DNA of 24,281 nt from VGXO01 sp964614695 (GTDB lineage Bacteria; Planctomycetota; Phycisphaerae; Phycisphaerales; SM1A02): contig CAZTMB010000040.1 in assembly GCA_964614695.1 (NCBI GenBank), forward strand, positions 1 through 24,281, given 5' to 3'. How positions within the stretch are numbered: position 1 is the first letter of the stretch; each line of letters starts with the position of its first letter. Below, piece after piece: positions 15,325-22,592 of the stretch. The translations under genes were made by a program, and so were the position numbers. Below the pieces are notes generated by a model, which did no database searches, was not told the DNA's origin, and saw only the letters and a list, made by a program, of their open reading frames with translations.

Positions 15325-17001
15325 TCAGCCGATCGCCGGCGTCCGCAGCTTGTAGCCGCTGTCGATCACCTCGCCGGGCAGGGGCTGGCTCTCCTCGTTG
15401 GGGATCATCACCTCGACATACGCCGGCGCGTCTTCGGAAGCGATCTTCGCGAGCACCGCGTCGAGTTCCGCGTTGGTGGCGACCTTCGCCACGATCCAGC
15501 CCTTGCAGCCGAACGCCTCCGGCAGCAGGTGGTACTGGACCGCCGCGAGGTCGTCGTACTCGTGGCCTCGCTCGCTGATGACGTCTTCGACGCCGTAGAG
15601 GCCGTTGTTCAGGACGAAGATCCGCGGCTTCACGCCATACCGGCCCATCACCGCCAGTTCATTGAGCGTGAGCTGGTGCGAGCCGTCGCCGGTGACCATC
15701 CACGTGCGGCCTTCCTTCTTCGCCATCGCGACGCCCAGGCACGCCGGGGTCGCCCAGCCGATCGAGCCCCACAGGCCTTGGCCCTCGGCGGTGACGCCTT
15801 CGGGCAGCAGCATCTTGTTGAGATGCGTCATGCAGGTGCCGGTCTCGATGACCAGGGTGTCGCCGGAGCGCAGTTGCCGCTGCAGCCGCGGATAGAACGA
15901 CGCGGAGCAAGTCGGATCTCCAGCCGCGCCCGTCAAGGGCAGCGCCTCGATGCGGGGCCACGACGCGGCCGGCCGAGAAGGCACCTTCTCGACGAGCGCT
16001 GCCAGCACGTCGTCGATCGCCGCGCCGACGAAGACCTTGTCGTTCGAGCGCACCCAGTTGTCCTGGATGCTGACGATCTTCGAAGGATCCGGTTCGCCGG
16101 TCCACAGGCCGGTGTTGAGTTCGGTCTTCACCATGCCGCCGAGGTCGAGGACGAGGTCCGCGGCGGCCACCGCATCGCAGATCGCCTTCGAGCTCGACCA
16201 TCCGCCCGCGTACAGCCCCACGAACTGCGGCATCGACTCGTCGAGCGTGCCCTTGTCGTTGGGCATCACGACGAAGGGGATGTTCGCGCGACGGATGAAC
16301 TCCGCCGCGCGATCGCGCACGCCGTAGCGCGACACGAGCGACGTGACGATCGCGACGGGATTCTTGGCGGCGGCGAGCCGAGCCAGGACCGTTCCGACCG
16401 CGGCGTCGAGTTCGGCCCTCACGCTCTGCTGGCGCTTGATCGAGCCGATCGCGTTGCCGGCGACGGGCGCACCGAGCACGGGCATGGTGCCGTGCAGTTC
16501 GGAGATCACGATGTACGCAGGCATGCTCTGTCGAAGCGCTTCGCGGATCACCCGCTCCATCTCCTCGACGCAGTTGTCCGGCGTCAGCACGGCACTCACG
16601 CAGCACGCCGATGCCGAGATCGACTGGAAGCGGTCGTAGACCGTGTCGCCGAGGTTGTGGTGGGTGATCAAGCCGAGGCGCTGGATGCGCTCGCTCGGCA
16701 TGCCGACGAGGTGGAACACCGGCAGGCGATGGGCCTTGCTTCCCATGACGCCGTTGATTGCCGAGAGCTCGCCGACGCCGTAGGTCGTTGAGAGCATCGC
16801 TGCGCCGCGAATACGGGCGTAGCCGTCGGCCGCGTAGGAGGCGTTGAGCTCGTTCGCGCACGCGACCCACTCGAGTCCGGGGACCTGCTCGGCGGCATCG
16901 TCGATCGAGAAGGCGTAGTCTCCGGGCACGCCGAAGATCCGGTCGATGCCGAGTTGGGCGAGGCGGGCCAGGGCGTACTGGGCGACGGTGGGGTTGGCCA
17001 T
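15325..17001 (-). CDS. TPP-dependent 2-keto-acid decarboxylase (pyruvate/indolepyruvate decarboxylase type)
   Basis: The product is 558 aa, normal for the family. All catalytic landmarks are present and lie within one position of Zymomonas pyruvate decarboxylase: Asp28 in GVPGDY, cofactor-activating Glu51 in ANELNASYAADGYAR, and the His114-His115 pair in LITHHN. The C-terminal TPP/Mg motif runs from VTGDGSHQLT to FVLNNGLYGVED, the last Glu matching the Glu473 position. The reaction is non-oxidative decarboxylation of a 2-keto acid to an aldehyde; pyruvate to acetaldehyde, phenylpyruvate and indolepyruvate are all possible and the substrate is not decided here. The ATG at 17001 has AAAGGA 8 bases upstream. 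The enzyme is cytosolic. It is divergent from a glycerol dehydrogenase gene. No alcohol or aldehyde dehydrogenase is adjacent. Confidence 0.93.
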   Translation of the reverse strand: MANPTVAQYALARLAQLGIDRIFGVPGDYAFSIDDAAEQVPGLEWVACANELNASYAADGYARIRGAAMLSTTYGVGELSAINGVMGSKAHRLPVFHLVGMPSERIQRLGLITHHNLGDTVYDRFQSISASACCVSAVLTPDNCVEEMERVIREALRQSMPAYIVISELHGTMPVLGAPVAGNAIGSIKRQQSVRAELDAAVGTVLARLAAAKNPVAIVTSLVSRYGVRDRAAEFIRRANIPFVVMPNDKGTLDESMPQFVGLYAGGWSSSKAICDAVAAADLVLDLGGMVKTELNTGLWTGEPDPSKIVSIQDNWVRSNDKVFVGAAIDDVLAALVEKVPSRPAASWPRIEALPLTGAAGDPTCSASFYPRLQRQLRSGDTLVIETGTCMTHLNKMLLPEGVTAEGQGLWGSIGWATPACLGVAMAKKEGRTWMVTGDGSHQLTLNELAVMGRYGVKPRIFVLNNGLYGVEDVISERGHEYDDLAAVQYHLLPEAFGCKGWIVAKVATNAELDAVLAKIASEDAPAYVEVMIPNEESQPLPGEVIDSGYKLRTPAIG

Positions 17002-17089
17002 GGGGGAAGTCCTTTCGTTGGTCGAATTGGGGCGGCGAGGGTAGCGGATGCCGCCCCATGGACCGCCTCGCGACGCCACGCGGACCGGT

Positions 17090-17104
17090 GCCTGATTCGT
17101 CGGG
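17090..17104. repeat. 15-base direct repeat, copy 1
   Basis: GCCTGATTCGTCGGG matches 17147-17161 at 14 of 15 positions; the copies start 57 bases apart in the decarboxylase upstream region and could be paired operator sites. Confidence 0.6.
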
Positions 17105-17111
17105 AGCGCGG

Positions 17112-17127
17112 GAGGCCTGAGGGCCTC
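17112..17127. other. Hairpin GAGGCC-TGAG-GGCCTC
   Basis: A perfect 6-bp stem with a 4-base loop lies between the two 15-base direct repeats. Depending on where transcription starts it would be in the decarboxylase 5' leader or be part of an operator. Confidence 0.4.
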
Positions 17128-17146
17128 GCAGACTACTAGGAACGGC

Positions 17147-17161
17147 GCCCGATTCGTCGGG
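17147..17161. repeat. 15-base direct repeat, copy 2
   Basis: GCCCGATTCGTCGGG, one mismatch from the copy at 17090-17104. Confidence 0.6.
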
Positions 17162-17355
17162 TTTCACGGGGGGCCATGCGCCTGACGAGTTGCCGAAGTC
17201 CGGGGCCCCGACCCGCCGGCGGGACGTCGCCCACTTCGGCCTCGACGAGGCTGGCGCCTGCCGCGCCCTGTCCCAGTTTCGCGGCCAATCCCGCTGCCGT
17301 GTACCCGCCCATTTCAGTCACGCCGTCCGGCGCCTTGCAGCGCTTCGCCCTGCGG

Positions 17356-17391
17356 GTCCATCCGGTCCATCAAGTCCATCCGGTCCAATTC
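17356..17391. repeat. 9-bp tandem repeat array (GTCCATCNN)
   Basis: Four consecutive 9-base units: GTCCATCCG, GTCCATCAA, GTCCATCCG and a degenerate GTCCAATTC. It lies 68 bases upstream of the glycerol dehydrogenase start and outside any recognised gene. Confidence 0.8.
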
Positions 17392-17458
17392 ACGCCCCGC
17401 CGAGCGCCGCGGTGCCACCGGTGCGACGTGGCCGGTCGGCCCGGCTTATCCTCCGGCG

Positions 17459-18565
17459 ATGCATGCTGTCTTCTGCGCGCCCTGGCGCTACACGCAAGGT
17501 CCCGACGCCACCCAGCAACTCGGCAGCGAACTTCTGGGCCTCGGGCTCTCGGGTCCGGCCCTCGTCGTCACCAGTGCCTCGCCTCGACGGCGACTCGAGG
17601 CCGTCTGGCAGGCGACCCTCGGCGAGGCGTCGATTCCCTTCCGCGTGCACGACTTCGCCGGCGAGTGCACCGACGCCGAGATCGCGCGGATCGAAGCCGC
17701 CGCGAAGGAGTCCGCAAGCGCCATCGTGATCGGCGCCGGCGGCGGCAAGGTGCTCGACGCCGCGCGGGCCGCGGCGGGCAATCTCGAGTTGCCGTTCATC
17801 AGTTGTCCGACCATCGCCTCGACCGATGCGCCGTGCAGCGCGGTGGCGGCGATCTACGACGAGGAAGGCCACTTCCTGCGGGCTCAACTGCTGCCGCGCA
17901 ACCCGGAACTGGTCCTCGTCGACTCTCGGGTGATCCTGCAGGCACCCGTCCGCACGCTGGTCGCCGGCATGGGCGACGCGCTCAGCACGATGTTCGAGGC
18001 GAAGGCGTGCGTGCGAGCGGGCAAGCCGCACTTCCGCGGCGGCTCGGCCACGCTCGCGGCGGTCGCCATGGCGGAGCTCTGCTATCGCACGCTGCTCGCC
18101 GATGGCGTGCAGGCGCTCGCCGACGCGAAGGCGGGTCGGCTGACGCCTGCCGTCGAGCACATCATCGAGGCGAACACGCTGCTCTCGGGCTTGGGCTTCG
18201 AGTCGGCGGGGCTTGCCGCCGCGCACGGCGTGCACAACGGGCTCACCGCGGTTCCGGAGACGCACGAGTTCATGCACGGCGAGAAGGTGGCGTTCGGCGT
18301 GCTGGCCTTGCTGATGCTCGAGCACGCCCCCGAGCCGACCGTCGACGAGGTGCTTGGCTTCTGCACGTCGGTCGGCCTACCGGTGACCCTCGGCGAAGTC
18401 GGTTGCGGGGATCTCTCCAAGGAGATGCTCGCGAAGATCGCCGCGCGGGCGACCGCACCGGGCGAGGTCACCCACAACGAGCCGTTCCCGGTCACCGCGA
18501 CGATGGTCGAAGCGGCGATTCTCGAGGCCGACGCACGCGGTCGAGCATTCCTCGATCGCCGTTGA
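17459..18565 (+). CDS. gldA: Glycerol dehydrogenase (NAD-dependent, zinc)
   Basis: The product is 368 aa, the standard length of GldA in the iron/zinc alcohol dehydrogenase superfamily. The NAD-binding loop is IGAGGGKVLDAARA (91-104), followed by CPTIASTDAPCSAVAAIY (116-133). The three zinc ligands are in place: Asp173 in GMGDALS, His256 in AAHGVHNG and His273 in MHGEKVAFG, at nearly the same numbers as in the Bacillus enzyme. It interconverts glycerol and dihydroxyacetone with NAD(H) in the cytosol. The ATG at 17459 lacks a Shine-Dalgarno. It is divergent from the keto-acid decarboxylase and convergent with the ribosome-hibernation gene. Small secondary alcohols or diols such as acetoin products are alternative substrates for some members, which might connect with the decarboxylase (inference). 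Confidence 0.93.
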   Translation: MHAVFCAPWRYTQGPDATQQLGSELLGLGLSGPALVVTSASPRRRLEAVWQATLGEASIPFRVHDFAGECTDAEIARIEAAAKESASAIVIGAGGGKVLDAARAAAGNLELPFISCPTIASTDAPCSAVAAIYDEEGHFLRAQLLPRNPELVLVDSRVILQAPVRTLVAGMGDALSTMFEAKACVRAGKPHFRGGSATLAAVAMAELCYRTLLADGVQALADAKAGRLTPAVEHIIEANTLLSGLGFESAGLAAAHGVHNGLTAVPETHEFMHGEKVAFGVLALLMLEHAPEPTVDEVLGFCTSVGLPVTLGEVGCGDLSKEMLAKIAARATAPGEVTHNEPFPVTATMVEAAILEADARGRAFLDRR

Positions 18566-18570
18566 GCCGA

Positions 18571-18613
18571 CGCCTCCGCACCCGGTCGCAAACCTTCCCG
18601 TCGAGAGGAGGCG
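18571..18613. terminator. Weak stem-loop between convergent genes
   Basis: CGCCTCC at 18571-18577 pairs perfectly with GGAGGCG at 18607-18613 across a 29-base loop, in the 164 bases between the glycerol dehydrogenase stop and the end of the hpf gene. The large loop and lack of a T-run make this a low-confidence bidirectional terminator. Confidence 0.2.
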
Positions 18614-18729
18614 GCGCGCGACGGTGCTCGCCGCCGCGGCCGCGTCGATCGGGCGTGGCAAGCGTCTTCAAGGTCGGCGAACGCAAGTCGACTCGGTCGC
18701 GGCCCGATTGGGCGTGCAGCCTGCTCGCC

Positions 18730-19047
18730 TCAGCGCGGTCCGTTCGTCTTGGTCTTGTCGAGTTCCCGCGCGATGGTGTGCTTGAGCGTGGACGCCGCCG
18801 CGTCGATCGCCGCGTAGTACTCGGTCGCCTTCTCCTCGACCCGGATCCCGGCGAGGCCCGGCGGGGTGAGCACGACCGAAACGCTCTTGTCGACGCCGCC
18901 GCGAGGACCATTGAGATCGGTCAGGCGCACATCGATCACGAAGTCGAGTTCGGCGAGACGAGACGCCGCCGCCCCGATCTTGCGATCGATGTACTGCTGC
19001 TGCGCCTCGGTGGTCTTGATCGGTCCGTCGAGGATTCGGATTCGCAT
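18730..19047 (-). CDS. hpf: Short ribosome hibernation-promoting factor (HPF/RaiA family)
   Basis: The product is 105 aa, matching the short HPF/YfiA class without the C-terminal dimerisation domain of long HPF. The beta-alpha-beta-beta-beta-alpha pattern is visible: MRIRILDG, helix TTEAQQQYIDRKIGAAASRL, strands FVIDVRLTDLN, VDKSVSVVLTPP and IRVEEKATE, and a final helix YYAAIDAAASTLKHTIARELDK. Such proteins bind the 30S decoding centre and silence ribosomes in stationary phase or stress. The ATG at 19047 has GGAG 6 bases upstream; an upstream in-frame ATG at 19092 adds only charged low-complexity sequence. It lies 280 bases downstream of the HAF-repeat gene on the same strand and is probably expressed on its own. 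No rpoN is nearby. Confidence 0.88.
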   Translation of the reverse strand: MRIRILDGPIKTTEAQQQYIDRKIGAAASRLAELDFVIDVRLTDLNGPRGGVDKSVSVVLTPPGLAGIRVEEKATEYYAAIDAAASTLKHTIARELDKTKTNGPR

Positions 19048-19154
19048 CGATGACTCCGGGTCGGGGGTTTCGCGGCGACACGATCGCGCCAACCGTCGAA
19101 TCGACGGGTGTTGGGGGACCCTGTGCCGTGTGAAGAAGAGATGTGCCGGATGCT

Positions 19155-19169
19155 TCGGCGCAGCGCCGA
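19155..19169 (-). terminator. Hairpin between the HAF-repeat gene and hpf
   Basis: TCGGCG-CAG-CGCCGA is a perfect 6-bp stem with a 3-base loop, about 160 bases past the stop of the 19328-20485 gene and about 110 bases before the hpf start. It could end the upstream transcript; there is no T-run. Confidence 0.3.
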
Positions 19170-19327
19170 TGCGGATTCACGATCCGGCGCCGATCGTGTT
19201 CGATTCGAAGCGAGTCTTCGGCAGGTTGGGGTCTTCGTCTCGCAGCCGTCGCGTGTCGCAGGCAGCGACGATTCGCCGGAGTCGCTTTGCCGCCGGCCTG
19301 ACGACTTCGAGATGCGAGCAGCGACGC

Positions 19328-20485
19328 CTACTTGGACGTCCATGCGGCGAGCATGATCGCGAGGTCCACGCCATCGACGGTGTCGTCGCCGTCGAGATCC
19401 GCATTTCGCGTGCCCCACGCGGCGAGGAGGATCGCAAGGTCCGCGCCGCCAACCCGACCATCGCTGTCGAGATCCGGTCCGATCACCGGCACGAGCCGCA
19501 CGAGTTCGGTCACCGTGAAGGCCGGTCCCCGCCGCGCCGAAGCGAGGATCATGCGGGCGTCGTTGATGTCCGCGCCGCCAGTCACGATCCAGGCGCCCTC
19601 GCTCGGATCGATGAGCGAGCCGATCGCGAGATTCTCCTCGCCGACGAAGCCGACCCAGTTGCCGCCGTTGTAGACGTAGGCGAGGACGTCGCCCTGCGCG
19701 TTGATCGCGGTGGCCGAGGTCGTGGTCGCGCAGCCGCCGACGAACTCCCAACCAGCCTCGGGCCGATGCCGAAGGGGGAAGGTGCTGCATCCGGAGAAGC
19801 CGCTCACGTGTCCGCAGAAGCCGCCCGTGTCGGAGAGGTCCGTCGCGACGAATCCCTGCCAGTTGCCCGGAGGCAGCGCGACGTTGGTCGAGGTCATGGT
19901 GTCGAGATCGAGCAGCGTGTTCCACGCGACGACGACGCGCTCGTTGTTGACCGCGGCCGGCAGCGAGAGGTCGGGCAGCAGCATCGCGCCTTCGGATGTG
20001 AACACTACGGCCCGCGGGTAGAGCCCCAAGCCGAGCCCGCCCGATCCGCCCACGATGTCGCCGAGGTCGTTGACGCCCGTCGCGGTGCTGTGCTGGTCGC
20101 CGGGATAGGGCGTCAGCAGCTCGAACACGTAGCCGGTCTTCGTCGGCCGCCACGCCGCGGCCTTCGATCCGATCGAGGCGATGGTGCCCGTCGAGACGGC
20201 GCCGACGACGAGTCCATCGTTGCTGATCGCGTAGGCGTCCGAGCTCTGCCATGGAGTCGGCATCGGGAGCAGTTCGACGGAGCCGCCACGCCGGGCGATG
20301 AAGGCGCGTCCGATCTGCTGCGCGTCGAGCCGACGCCCCACCACGTCGCCGGCTTCGTTCATCGCGGCGCCCGCGAGGCTCGTGCCGAGAACCTCGACGC
20401 GATAGGTCGGCGGCGCTGCCGAGGTGAGCGGTGCGGAGGCGAGCACGGCGAACGCGAACGCGGCGACTCGGAGAGCGGGCGACAT
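19328..20485 (-). CDS. Secreted HAF-repeat protein with C-terminal dockerin-like pair
   Basis: The product is 385 aa. A signal peptide covers about 1-24. The body has seven short HAF-type motifs of the form A-x-N-D-x-G-D-V-V-G: AMNEAGDVVG (41-50), AISNDGLVVG (86-95), GVNDLGDIVG (137-146), AVNNERVVVA (178-187), DLSDTGGFCG (216-225), AINAQGDVLA (260-269) and DINDARMILA (306-315). Spacing is 38-51 residues. The C-terminus (338-382) holds two calcium loops, DLDSDGRVGGADLAILL and DLDGDDTVDGVDLAIML. HAF repeats occur in extracellular proteins of unknown role; the dockerin-like pair is a common C-terminal tag on planctomycete secreted proteins. The ATG at 20485 begins the signal peptide; there is no strong ribosome binding site. 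Seven repeats suggest a seven-bladed propeller fold (inference). Confidence 0.85.
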   Translation of the reverse strand: MSPALRVAAFAFAVLASAPLTSAAPPTYRVEVLGTSLAGAAMNEAGDVVGRRLDAQQIGRAFIARRGGSVELLPMPTPWQSSDAYAISNDGLVVGAVSTGTIASIGSKAAAWRPTKTGYVFELLTPYPGDQHSTATGVNDLGDIVGGSGGLGLGLYPRAVVFTSEGAMLLPDLSLPAAVNNERVVVAWNTLLDLDTMTSTNVALPPGNWQGFVATDLSDTGGFCGHVSGFSGCSTFPLRHRPEAGWEFVGGCATTTSATAINAQGDVLAYVYNGGNWVGFVGEENLAIGSLIDPSEGAWIVTGGADINDARMILASARRGPAFTVTELVRLVPVIGPDLDSDGRVGGADLAILLAAWGTRNADLDGDDTVDGVDLAIMLAAWTSK

Positions 20486-20806
20486 TTCGTGGGTTCCGTC
20501 AGCGGTGCGGGGTTCGAGGCCGTCCCGGAAGCAACAGTATGGATCGAACGACGGCCGAGATCGCGAGGAACGACTGCAGAGCGAAGGTCGTCGATCGCGA
20601 GGCGCTGCTTCTCGGTCGTCGTCGATCGGCTTCGCCGGGTCCGTTGATCTCGCCGGTCGAGCGCGAAGCATTTCGGAGAGACGAGTGGTCGCGCCGCCGC
20701 TCCCGGCCAACGGCGCCTCGCGGCGTGCCCCGGTCCTTGTCACGTGCGAACGTTGAAGGGCCGCGTCGCGAGATCGCGCGACTCGCGCCCGTGCCGAGCG
20801 AGGCTC
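20486..20806. other. Gene-free stretch upstream of the HAF-repeat gene
   Basis: No gene was recognised in these 321 bases; the long open frames here are empty high-GC frames. The only structure noted is the hairpin at 20767-20787, just past the small membrane protein gene. Confidence 0.3.
20767..20787 (-). terminator. Hairpin past the small membrane protein gene
   Basis: CGCGAG at 20767-20772 pairs with CTCGCG at 20782-20787 (9-base loop), 19 bases after the stop codon at 20807. There is no T-run. Confidence 0.25.
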
Positions 20807-21076
20807 CTACGACCGCTTCGACGCCGCGGCGCCGCCCGAACTTCCCAGGTCGAGGAGCACGCCGAGCACGACGACCACCACGCCGCCGCCGCTCATGCCG
20901 CCCATCTCGTTCATCGCGATCGCGTAGGCGAGCGTGGTGAACGGCATCAGCAGGAAGCCGAGCACCGGCCACAGCACGGTCTGGTAGGCGCTGCCGAGGT
21001 AGCCCGTGAAGAGGAAGAGGATCGCGAGGACCAGTCGCGGGAAGAAGAGACCGGCAAGGGCGAGCAGGCAGGGCAT
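20807..21076 (-). CDS. Small hydrophobic membrane protein
   Basis: The product is 89 aa and almost entirely hydrophobic, with three likely membrane segments: about 2-24 (LLALAGLFFPRLVLAILFLFTGY), 29-51 (YQTVLWPVLGFLLMPFTTLAYAI) and 61-76 (GGVVVVVLGVLLDL), followed by a short GSSGGAAASKRS tail. The pattern LFFPRLVLAILFLFTG...WPVLGFLLMPFTTLAYA recalls a widespread family of small bacterial membrane proteins with no assigned function. The ATG at 21076 is preferred because everything upstream in frame lacks membrane character. It is divergent from the secreted protein gene at 21557 and has no obvious operon partner. Confidence 0.8.
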   Translation of the reverse strand: MPCLLALAGLFFPRLVLAILFLFTGYLGSAYQTVLWPVLGFLLMPFTTLAYAIAMNEMGGMSGGGVVVVVLGVLLDLGSSGGAAASKRS

Positions 21077-21556
21077 GGTGCAGGGCTCCGCGGAAGGGAC
21101 GGCGAGCGAATCTGCGGACGGTACCCCAGGCCGCGATGGCAGGCGATCGACTGCGAAGTCGACTGCGAACCGACGATGGAACGAATCCATTCGGCGATGT
21201 GGAGAGCGCGGAGATCGAGGCGCCATCGATCCCGAGATGCCCGCGGCGCAAGGGCAGGTGTCCTGTCCGCGGCACGTCCGGGCGCCCGGGAGGCGGTGAA
21301 AGGCGAACTTCCGAGCGGCTGCGTGGGCGGCTGAGACGCAACCCCCGAGCGCTCTCGGCGGAGCAGGGCAAGACCTCCCGGCTGCGGAAGGGAGGCCGGC
21401 CGACTCCTGAGACTCCGACATGTCTCGACGCGCGATCGATTCCGCCGGCCGCGATCGATTTGCAAAGTTGATGCGGGGTCGACCTTGCCTCGGTCGGAAC
21501 CCGGAGTAGGTTCCGTGGTCCGGACAGCGTCCGGGAACATCTCTGGAGAGAAGGAC
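21077..21556. promoter_or_regulatory. Divergent intergenic region with short repeats
   Basis: This 480-base region separates the small membrane protein gene (minus) from the secreted dockerin-like gene (plus) and should hold both promoters. It contains a CCTCCC-N10-GGGAGG inverted repeat (21374-21395), the 10-base direct repeat GCGATCGATT at 21432-21441 and 21451-21460, and GTTCC/GGAAC at 21510-21514 and 21534-21538. No gene was recognised. Confidence 0.35.
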
Positions 21557-22423
21557 ATGACGGTTGGAACCGCTTCGCTTGTGTCCGGATCCCTCATGCT
21601 TGCCGCGGCGGCGTCGGCCCACGCCCAATCGCTCACCTCCCGGTTGAGCACGCAACAGTTCTCGACGGTCTACGGCGGCGGGGGAGACGTCATCAACGAC
21701 GGATTGATGGAATCGCGGACGGCGATTGTGCCGCTGGATGTCATGGAGTTGGTCTTCAAGGGATTCCACACCGGCGTCATTCCCGGCAAGCCGGAGCAGC
21801 CCTTCACCGCCACCGTCGGCCTCGACGTGATTCAGGAGCATTCGATCACGGGCTCGCTCCCCGCATTCTCCCGCATCCAGGCGTCCGGATCGACCGAGGT
21901 GTCGACGGCGGTGACCGGCGCTGGAGTCGCCCAGATGATCTCGAACACGCCAGGCAACCTGCTCGAGTTCGAGTTCTCGATCGCGGCGGCGGCATCTGCC
22001 CGCCTCGCTGGATCCGTGTCGCTGGACCCCGGTCCCATCTCCTTCTCGGGTGCTGGCGTGAGACTGCTGCGGTTCGACGGCTTCACGTGGATCACCGTCT
22101 TCGCATCGGCGTTCGATCTGCCTGGCAGCGAAGGGACCTTCGACCTCGAACTCACGCTGAAGCCCGGCGCCTATCGGATCATCGGCGAGTCGTTGGGCAA
22201 CGCGTTCGCTCCCGGCGGTTCGCCGGGGCAGGACAACTCGTGGTCGTACGACCTCGTTCTCTGCCAGACCGCCGATCTGAACTGCGATGGCGAGGTGGAT
22301 GGCGCGGACCTCGCGATCCTGCTTGGTTCATGGGGCGCTTGTGCCGGCTGCGAGGCGGACCTCAATCAGGATGGCATGGTGGACGGCGCCGATCTCTCGA
22401 TCCTCTTGGCGAACTGGGGATGA
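21557..22423 (+). CDS. Secreted beta-rich protein with C-terminal dockerin-like pair
   Basis: The product is 288 aa. A signal peptide (1-23, ending AHAQ) is followed by a region rich in alternating hydrophobic/polar beta-strand patterns (about 30-235) with no recognised family; it looks like a jelly-roll or PEP-CTERM-type beta-sandwich (VRLLRFDGFTWITVFASAFDLPG, FDLELTLKPGAYRIIGES). Residues 240-288 are two calcium loops, DLNCDGEVDGADLAILLGSWG and DLNQDGMVDGADLSILLANWG, linked by ACAGCEA with two cysteines. The ATG at 21557 has GGAG 8 bases upstream, which is good support for this start over one 72 bases upstream. It is convergent with the second seven-repeat protein gene. The function is unknown; the tag suggests attachment or sorting outside the cell. 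Confidence 0.85.
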   Translation: MTVGTASLVSGSLMLAAAASAHAQSLTSRLSTQQFSTVYGGGGDVINDGLMESRTAIVPLDVMELVFKGFHTGVIPGKPEQPFTATVGLDVIQEHSITGSLPAFSRIQASGSTEVSTAVTGAGVAQMISNTPGNLLEFEFSIAAAASARLAGSVSLDPGPISFSGAGVRLLRFDGFTWITVFASAFDLPGSEGTFDLELTLKPGAYRIIGESLGNAFAPGGSPGQDNSWSYDLVLCQTADLNCDGEVDGADLAILLGSWGACAGCEADLNQDGMVDGADLSILLANWG

Positions 22424-22491
22424 CCCAAGTGTCCGGAGCACGAGTCGGCGCCTCGTCTTCACGCGGCGCGTCTCCGCGGCGGATCGAGTGA

Positions 22492-22531
22492 GAGTCGCTT
22501 GCGGCTGGCACCGGTTCTCGCGCCGCGACTC
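22492..22531. terminator. Weak inverted repeat between convergent genes
   Basis: GAGTCGC at 22492-22498 pairs with GCGACTC at 22525-22531 over a 26-base loop, in the 169 bases between two convergent stop codons. It is a possible bidirectional terminator but has a large loop and no T-run. Confidence 0.2.
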
Positions 22532-22592
22532 GACAAGATGAACCGACCGCCGCCGTTGTCGGCGCTTCGATCACCAGGCGATCCGCCTCCGA

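Larger units (their letters stand above)
17002..17458. promoter_or_regulatory. Divergent intergenic region between decarboxylase and glycerol dehydrogenase
   Basis: This 457-base region must hold both promoters. It contains two near-identical 15-base direct repeats (17090-17104 and 17147-17161), a hairpin between them (17112-17127), a 12-bp palindrome CCCGCCGGCGGG (17212-17223) and a 9-bp tandem array (17356-17391). No coding sequence was recognised. The glycerol dehydrogenase ATG has no Shine-Dalgarno and follows TTATCC by a few bases, so a leaderless transcript is conceivable. Confidence 0.5.

Noticed and set aside
15121..16791. 556-aa open frame on the plus strand opposite the decarboxylase
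   Set aside because: The opposite strand encodes a decarboxylase with all catalytic residues, so this frame is a shadow.
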